Positions 28,937 through 34,234 of a stretch of DNA of 34,234 nt are shown piece after piece. The DNA is taken from positions 1-34,234 of IMG/VR virus record IMGVR_UViG_3300035698_029402; one strand, written 5' to 3'. The stretch's first letter is position 1; each line of letters opens with the position of its first letter. The notes beneath the pieces are model-generated. The model worked only from the letters and a program-made list of their open reading frames with translations, was not told the DNA's origin and did not search any database. Position numbers and translations under genes: made by a program. The stretch is from a virus.

Positions 28937-31254
28937 TGCTCCTGGTGACACTCGACATTAATGGCACCACCCACCGGATCAGCAATGAGACGTGCGCGCT
29001 GACCCATTTGTGGAAAAACCGCATTATAAAATTTTCCCCGCCCCAGTTCCAGATGGCGCAGACATACGGCGGCTATTGCCGCATGGGGTTTGGGACCATC
29101 AGCATTTCCCCGGATGTATTTGCCGATGACTGGCCGCCGCCGGTTGAATTATCCAGCATACAGGTACAGCACACCGACACGACAGAGGCTGCCGCGACCG
29201 GCCTTATCACCGGCACGGGGTATCTGCGCAGCTATACAAAAGAGGAAGTGACATACGAGATATATCCGGATGAATACGGCGCCAGCCTGCTGGCGGAGGA
29301 CTGTGATTATGACAGCCGCACCGTGGCCCTGCCAAGAGCGTTCGGCACGGTCACCCATGTGACGCCGGTGCGGCTGCCCGATATTGACGGCCTGCCGACC
29401 TATCATAAGGGGTGTATCCCTTCGGTGGTGATCGGCACAAACTGGGATGTATATGACGACGGGTCCAGTGCAAACGCAAATGTCCAGGATAACGGGGATG
29501 GGACGTTTTCCCTGACTGTCGATCCCACAGGGGCCGTGACAATGTCGGGGGTGGGCCTGGACAGCGACATCGATACTCTTATGGAGTGGGCCTGCGCGGA
29601 GTATCTCCAGGGCACCTGTCCGGGTCTGGACCTGACCTATAATAACAGTAAAAAAAGAACGGTGAGCCCGAGTATTAATTTTTGGGCGTCCAGCCAGACG
29701 CTGCTGATTGATTTTCTTTCCGCGCTGGCCGCTTACGGGTCCCATCTGTTTTATATCCTGGACGGGACGCTCTATTTTGTGGATATGAAAGAGGCCAACG
29801 GGACATTGGCGGTTACCCGGTTTTTTGAGGCAAAGTACGAGCATAAAGCGCCGGTGAGCCTGATCCGGTCGAGCTGGAACACCCGGGCGGCGGTTACTGA
29901 GGGGATCGGCTCCTATGTAAAAACTTATAGCCACGAATCCACGCGTAAGACGGCTTTTCCCTACGGCAGTGAAACCAGTTTTTCGGTTTATCATGATGTC
30001 ATGGTTTATGTCAAAACCGCGCAGATGGACGCGCTGACGTTCCTGCTCCAGGAGCAGATCGAAATTGAGATCCCCAGCGCAGGCGATCTGATCGTTCCGG
30101 GACAGTTGATATCCTGGACGGACACGGGCCTGCGGGTTGATACGAGCTATGAGATGTATGCCCGATCGATCCGATATGATTTTGACCGGGAATCGGTGGT
30201 GATTATCGGAGAAAAAAAGATAAACGCCACTGACCTGCCAATCAAGGCGGGTATGATTTTTATATACAACGCCGTCAGCGATGATATGCCCGCCGGCTGG
30301 AGTAAGTATGCAGACGTAAAGGACCGGTGCATCGTGGGGCACGGCAGCAACCACAGCGCGGGGAGTATCGGGGGCTCCAAAACAGTGGAGTTCAACTGTG
30401 TCTCGGACGGCGGACATTCCACACCGGCAGACAATACGTTTGCGGGCAGTCTTTCTACCGGCTCACAGAAAACGGTTTATAATTATGGCACACACCCGAC
30501 TGCTCATTCGCATGATTTAACCGTTCAGTTCGAGGCGGCCTGGCAGAACCTGTGTTTTATCCAAGCCAACAGCGACCTGGCGGAGCTGCCGGCCAACACG
30601 GTCGTGCTCACGCGGACCGATGTAGCCCCGACGGGCCTGTCACCTGTTTTTACCGCGGAAAAGATATTGCGCGGCGCCACGGATTCACTCGCCGATGGCG
30701 GCGGAAGCTACTCCGACGAAACACAATCGGCGATCGGCGACCATTGGCATATTGTATATGGCGGTAACCCGGACGATATAGCAGAAGACGCTAAAGAATA
30801 TGAAGATGCGGGCGCTCACGCAAACCATGTGATGACGCTGACAATCACCGACAAGCTGAAAAAAGTGTATCTGCGGGCCTGGACCAAGGCCAGCGCTTTT
30901 AATTTTAATTCCGGGATGATCGGTTTTTGCGACATTCTTTCAGTGCCGGACGGGTGTTCTTTTTGTGACGGTGATAATGGCACGCCCGACACAGAGGATA
31001 GATATATTGTCCTGTCGGCCGATGCCGATAACGCTAACGACGGGTCGCAGCAGCTCGGGCTGAGCGGCAGCCTGAGTAATCTGACACATGACCATGAAGG
31101 CGGCGGCTTTGGTCTCTGTGCCAACGAGCATCTCGTTGAGGTGGCGCATTCTACGGTCGTAACGCACGGGCATACAATTACAGGCGACATAAGCTGGGAG
31201 CCGCCTTTTTATCCACTTATGGCTGTAATGAAAGAGGTAGCCGGCGGCGGATGA
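28936..31254 (+). CDS. Tail hub-like protein fused to collar/fibre-tip domains (772 aa)
   Basis: The N-terminal ~430 residues read like a phage tail hub/central tail protein (e.g. SSQTLLIDFLSALAAYGSHL, FYILDGTLYFVDMKEANGTL, and SYEMYARSIRYDFDRESVVI). From about residue 439 two tail-collar-like repeats follow: GMIFIYNAVSDDMPAGWSKY with DRCIVGHGSNHSAGSIGGSK, and GMIGFCDILSVPDGCSFCDG (residue 660 on). HxH pairs occur at H524/526, H603/605, H718/720 and H744/746, the type that binds iron in fibre tips. The last residues (PPFYPLMAVMKEVA) match collar/fibre ends. Coupled to the tape measure (TGATG). Confidence 0.78.
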   Translation: MLLVTLDINGTTHRISNETCALTHLWKNRIIKFSPPQFQMAQTYGGYCRMGFGTISISPDVFADDWPPPVELSSIQVQHTDTTEAAATGLITGTGYLRSYTKEEVTYEIYPDEYGASLLAEDCDYDSRTVALPRAFGTVTHVTPVRLPDIDGLPTYHKGCIPSVVIGTNWDVYDDGSSANANVQDNGDGTFSLTVDPTGAVTMSGVGLDSDIDTLMEWACAEYLQGTCPGLDLTYNNSKKRTVSPSINFWASSQTLLIDFLSALAAYGSHLFYILDGTLYFVDMKEANGTLAVTRFFEAKYEHKAPVSLIRSSWNTRAAVTEGIGSYVKTYSHESTRKTAFPYGSETSFSVYHDVMVYVKTAQMDALTFLLQEQIEIEIPSAGDLIVPGQLISWTDTGLRVDTSYEMYARSIRYDFDRESVVIIGEKKINATDLPIKAGMIFIYNAVSDDMPAGWSKYADVKDRCIVGHGSNHSAGSIGGSKTVEFNCVSDGGHSTPADNTFAGSLSTGSQKTVYNYGTHPTAHSHDLTVQFEAAWQNLCFIQANSDLAELPANTVVLTRTDVAPTGLSPVFTAEKILRGATDSLADGGGSYSDETQSAIGDHWHIVYGGNPDDIAEDAKEYEDAGAHANHVMTLTITDKLKKVYLRAWTKASAFNFNSGMIGFCDILSVPDGCSFCDGDNGTPDTEDRYIVLSADADNANDGSQQLGLSGSLSNLTHDHEGGGFGLCANEHLVEVAHSTVVTHGHTITGDISWEPPFYPLMAVMKEVAGGG

Positions 31255-31271
31255 CAGGAGGATCGGAAAAA

Positions 31272-31817
31272 ATGCGATATGGAAAATTGTTTTTACTGGA
31301 CCGGGGCAAAATAATCATTTGCAGGAATGAAGCCGGCCAGCAGGTGTCTTTTAATTCAATCGAAGAATTCCATCGATATTACCCGGGGCTGGATCTTGCC
31401 GGCAAGGTATATATCAATTACGAGCCGGAGAGAAAGCCGATATCTGTATATATCGATGACAGTGATCCGGAAATTACGGCTAAAAATGTACCGGAAAAAA
31501 AATATGAGGATGTGATTGCTGCTGTGGCCGATCTGGCTGCTAAAAAGGCAGATCCTTATTTTGAATTGGATATAGCCGGGGCAAAGGCCTTGCGCATTGA
31601 GGAGATCAAAAAAGAGGCCAGGGCGGAAATTTTTGAGATTTGGCCGATCTGGAAGCAGGTCAACTGTAATGCCGGGATATATGGGGAAGACATTAAGGCT
31701 GAAAAAAACAGTGATGTGGCTGCCGTGATCGCGGCTGTTGACGCGGCGGAAGTGCAGATCGAGAGCGCAAAATCAGTTGATGATATTCAAAAAATCAAAC
31801 GGTCGGCGAAGGGATGA
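31272..31817 (+). CDS. Tail-region protein, possible fibre-assembly type (181 aa)
   Basis: N-terminal part beta-rich (MRYGKLFLLDRGKIIICRNE, RYYPGLDLAGKVYINYEPER); C-terminal part helical (LDIAGAKALRIEEIKKEARA, EIFEIWPIWKQVNCNAGIYG, AAVIAAVDAAEVQIESAKS). The helical end resembles the C-terminal part of some phage tail-fibre assembly chaperones, but I am not sure. AGGAGG supports start 31272 rather than the in-frame ATG 31251. Confidence 0.7.
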   Translation: MRYGKLFLLDRGKIIICRNEAGQQVSFNSIEEFHRYYPGLDLAGKVYINYEPERKPISVYIDDSDPEITAKNVPEKKYEDVIAAVADLAAKKADPYFELDIAGAKALRIEEIKKEARAEIFEIWPIWKQVNCNAGIYGEDIKAEKNSDVAAVIAAVDAAEVQIESAKSVDDIQKIKRSAKG

Positions 31818-31820
31818 CGG

Positions 31821-32585
31821 TTGCAGATATTATATCCTGACAGAATCACGGACATAACCGCGGATGAGGAAAACGCTAATTATCCGCTGACCAACGCGCG
31901 GAACGATTATCCATTGGAAAAATGGAAGGCGACCTCGAAGGATGCCCAGGTGGACCTGGTGGTCAGCCAGGGCAGCGGGTGCGTGGTCTTTGAGACCAAC
32001 GCCACCGGAATTACGGCCCAGGTCAATCATGTGGGGGTGGCATCGTCGTGGCTGACCGGCAACGCGTGGCTGACCGGCAACGCGTGGCTGGCGGATCCCG
32101 GGGTGGCTACTTACGGGGTTGCCAACGGCCGGGGCGCACTGTGGGTGAATTATTCGGAAATAGCCGCGGAACATACGATCCGGCTGGCCTTTACGGCCGC
32201 TGCGGGCACCGTGATCGAGGCCGGGATTATACAGGCCGGGGATGTCAGTGAATTTCGTGATCCGAGCCAGGACAGTCTCCAGGAAGGCCTGATGGATTAT
32301 TCTATTGTCCGACAATTAAATACCGGCGGGCGGTATGTAAAGAAGCGATCGATCGTGCGCACATTTGGTTTGTCGGTCCGGGTGGACCGGGACCCGGACT
32401 TTTATACATTTATGAGAGACATCATGCAGCAGCGCGGCAGTGAGCCCGTGGCCTGGCGGGTGGTGTCGAACTCCCTGGCCGGATGGGAATGGATTGTGTT
32501 TGCGAATGCGGAAAACATGCCCGGGGGCACGCACGGAAACCCGGCGCACAGCAGGCTGGATATAACATTAAGCGAGGCGGTGTAA
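31821..32585 (+). CDS. Minor tail protein (254 aa), TTG start
   Basis: Beta-rich with LYPDRITDITADEENANYPL, SEIAAEHTIRLAFTAAAGTV, IVRTFGLSVRVDRDPDFYTF and NMPGGTHGNPAHSRLDITLS. Such sequences are seen in proteins near the tail tip; no specific family is recognised. The likely start is TTG 31821 (AAGGG 9 bases upstream). An 18-bp tandem repeat (32049-32084) duplicates the hexapeptide WLTGNA, and a third, partial copy follows (WLADPG). Confidence 0.75.
   Translation: MQILYPDRITDITADEENANYPLTNARNDYPLEKWKATSKDAQVDLVVSQGSGCVVFETNATGITAQVNHVGVASSWLTGNAWLTGNAWLADPGVATYGVANGRGALWVNYSEIAAEHTIRLAFTAAAGTVIEAGIIQAGDVSEFRDPSQDSLQEGLMDYSIVRQLNTGGRYVKKRSIVRTFGLSVRVDRDPDFYTFMRDIMQQRGSEPVAWRVVSNSLAGWEWIVFANAENMPGGTHGNPAHSRLDITLSEAV
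32049..32084 (+). repeat. 18-bp tandem repeat within a tail gene
   Basis: TGGCTGACCGGCAACGCG occurs twice head to tail (32049-32066, 32067-32084), in frame, followed by TGGCTGGCGGATCC as a partial third copy. Encodes WLTGNAWLTGNAWL. Could be slippage and vary in copy number. Confidence 0.85.
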
Positions 32586-32586
32586 A

Positions 32587-34234
32587 ATGAGTGATCGGAA
32601 TTTTGGGTCTGCCATTGGCCTGACCGGTGGTGCGGATGATAATCTGGATGCTATTTCGTATGCGGCTCTGAGCAATAATGATATTATTTTTACGACTGAC
32701 AGCGGCGACCTGTATATCCATATATATGACAGCTCATCGAGCGCTGCTGAAAGCTCGCCTGATGTGATTGCGCCGGACGATATCGGTGCCGCGGACGGCC
32801 GGCATATACTGCTGGCTGTTTTTGATTATCATAACGGGCTGAGTACTCTCCAGGGCGGCACAACTGATGAGTATTATCATTTAACCGCGGCTGAGCATGC
32901 GGCTGCGATCAGAGATGCAACCAGCGCTCTTAAGGGGCTTGCTACTGCGGCGCAGATCGATAAGCTGGAAAAAATCGAAGCGGAAGCAGACAAAACAGAT
33001 GTAACCAATGTGGATGCGGCCGGCGCAGTCATGGAATCTGATTTTAACGCCGGCACCTTTTTATATGCAGAGGGTGACAACACGCCTGTTGTAAAAACCC
33101 GGGCTGAAATATTAGCACTTTTGTCCGGTCAGGCCGGTGCGAATTTCTCTTTTAATTCTAAAAGAATTACAGATGTCGCTGATCCGGTGTCGGCCCAGGA
33201 AGCCGCGACAAAGGCCTACGTAGACAGTGTGGCACAAGGCCTCAATGTGCATGACGCGGTTGCTTGTGCGACAACGGGCAATATCACGCTGTCCGGTGAG
33301 CAGACCATTGACGGTGTTTCCACATCCACAGATCGGGTGCTCGTTAAGAACCGGACAGCTGAGTCTGAAAACGGCATCTATGTATCGGCAGCAGGGGCAT
33401 GGGCAAGGGCATCTGATTTTGATGCTGACGCCGAAGTCTCCGGGTCATTTATCTTTGTGTCCGAGGGCACAACAAACGGTGCAACGGGCTGGGTATGCAC
33501 AAACGAGCCGGAAGCATCCTCAGTCGGATCAGACGATATTACTTTTTCACAATTTTCTGATGCGGGATATATAACGGCCGCAAACGGCCTTACCAAATCA
33601 GGCAACAGCATCGTTCCGTCCGGAATACTTGAAGATCTGCATAGTATTGGTGTACCTGCATCAGACGGCCAAATTATTGTCGCAACCGGGGCCGGGGTCT
33701 TTGTTTATGAATCCGGGGCGACAGCCAGGGCCTCCTTGGGCCTATCCATCGGCACACATGTTCTTGCGCAACAGACCGTCGGCATTAGTGACGATAATTT
33801 GCTGGAGGTTGATGATGCTGGCGCGGCATCTGGTAAATTTGGACAATTTACCGCAAACGGGATGCGCGGCAGAGCACCAGTCGATGCCTTAGCTGATTTA
33901 AGCGGCCAGGCTGCAGCGGAATTTTCATTCAACACGCAAAAAGTCGGCGGCATAGTAGACCCGACTACTGATCAGCAGGCCGCTACGAAAAAATATGTCG
34001 ATGATAACAGGACTCATTATCTCCAATACCGCATCCTGGATAAAGACACGGCCCATACCGTTGACACAGGGGTGGGCGGAGAGCTGCGGGTTCCGGAGGC
34101 CTGCACAGTGCTGGGCGTTGGGGCTTATTGCGATACGGCAGGCGCGGGCAGTGTGACCACTATTGACATCAACGAGGCGGGGTCGACAATCCTGAGCACT
34201 AAAATCACGATTGACGCCACTGAAAAAAGCTCTA
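32587..34234 (+). CDS. Tail fibre protein, partial (cut by window edge)
   Basis: Open from ATG 32587 to the window end (549 codons, no stop). Motifs of fibre proteins: TTDEYYHLTAAEHAAAIRDA, LEKIEAEADKTDVTNVDAAG, and a module seen twice: LSGQAGANFSFNSKRITDVA...EAATKAYVDS (about 33124-33234) and LSGQAAAEFSFNTQKVGGIV...QAATKKYVDD (about 33898-34005). Such 'ATKxYVD' repeats are typical of trimeric phage fibres. No AGGAGG is seen, but the previous stop is only 1 base upstream, so it is probably coupled. The receptor-binding end is outside the window. Confidence 0.85.
   Translation, partial: MSDRNFGSAIGLTGGADDNLDAISYAALSNNDIIFTTDSGDLYIHIYDSSSSAAESSPDVIAPDDIGAADGRHILLAVFDYHNGLSTLQGGTTDEYYHLTAAEHAAAIRDATSALKGLATAAQIDKLEKIEAEADKTDVTNVDAAGAVMESDFNAGTFLYAEGDNTPVVKTRAEILALLSGQAGANFSFNSKRITDVADPVSAQEAATKAYVDSVAQGLNVHDAVACATTGNITLSGEQTIDGVSTSTDRVLVKNRTAESENGIYVSAAGAWARASDFDADAEVSGSFIFVSEGTTNGATGWVCTNEPEASSVGSDDITFSQFSDAGYITAANGLTKSGNSIVPSGILEDLHSIGVPASDGQIIVATGAGVFVYESGATARASLGLSIGTHVLAQQTVGISDDNLLEVDDAGAASGKFGQFTANGMRGRAPVDALADLSGQAAAEFSFNTQKVGGIVDPTTDQQAATKKYVDDNRTHYLQYRILDKDTAHTVDTGVGGELRVPEACTVLGVGAYCDTAGAGSVTTIDINEAGSTILSTKITIDATEKSS

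Larger units (their letters stand above)
68..34234 (+). mobile_element. Mu-like transposable prophage (left end present, right end outside window)
   Basis: The gene content is that of a Mu-type transposable phage: repressor, Ner, DDE transposase, AAA+ MuB, GemA, Gam, Com, terminase gp28, portal gp29, gpF, protease/scaffold, gp36 and gpG. The left boundary is placed at about 68, where the host ABC-ATPase reading frame breaks and 15 bases before the first copy of the end repeat. The exact base is uncertain by roughly 10. The tail module looks siphovirus-like (tube, frameshifted chaperones, 1191-residue tape measure, no sheath). The prophage continues past 34234. Confidence 0.93.

Noticed and set aside
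29149-30417. 422-aa antisense ORF over the hub gene
   Set aside because: Shadow frame; His/Arg/Pro-rich composition typical of antisense reading of GC-rich DNA.

Overview
The window is almost entirely the left four fifths of a Mu-like transposable prophage. The first ~67 bases are host DNA and the last gene (a tail fibre) runs off the right edge, so the right end is not present. The host is most likely a Desulfobacterota (deltaproteobacterial) species; this is inferred from gene style, base composition and the types of intergenic hairpin repeats, not from a marker gene.

Layout. (1) 1-67: the 3' part of a host ABC-transporter ATPase gene, cut by the insertion at its conserved switch motif (LMVTH). 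(2) 68-482: non-coding left end of the phage with two copies of a 14-bp motif, the likely transposase-binding sites. (3) 483-1809, minus strand: a Zn-ribbon membrane protein, a lipoprotein and a CI-type repressor, i.e. lysogeny and moron genes. (4) 1810-2335: divergent control region, with two mutually exclusive overlapping ORFs. (5) 2336-12677, plus strand: Ner-like regulator, accessory DNA-binding proteins, the DDE transposase (MuA), its AAA+ partner (MuB), an HNH endonuclease, GemA/gp16, Gam, a run of small Cys-rich proteins and a Com-like zinc finger. (6) 12767-12816: strong rho-independent terminator. (7) 12835-14544: holin, small membrane/helical proteins, small terminase. (8) 14541-22732: Mu-type head genes (TerL/gp28, portal/gp29, gpF, protease with nested scaffold, decoration protein, major capsid, gp36, gpG). 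(9) 22729-34234: tail genes (gp37-like, tail tube, frameshifted tail-assembly chaperones, tape measure, a hub/collar fusion, minor tail proteins, fibre). No sheath gene is seen between the head and the tape measure, so the tail appears to be long and non-contractile.

How it works together. The repressor and the Ner-like protein would decide between lysogeny and transposition; MuA and MuB would replicate the phage by transposition from the ends; Gam and GemA are auxiliary. The late block builds a Mu-type head on a siphovirus-type tail. I did not find an endolysin, a Mor/C late activator or a Mom-type DNA-modification gene in this window.

The most unusual DNA feature is a family of intergenic repeats (GTGAATAGTGAAAAGTG plus a TCGCTTCGCTC hairpin) that sits at gene ends, supplies the last codons of several phage proteins (-KVKSE, -KKSE) and appears to have fused two reading frames at 10613-10628. 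Two other hairpin families occur in the late region.
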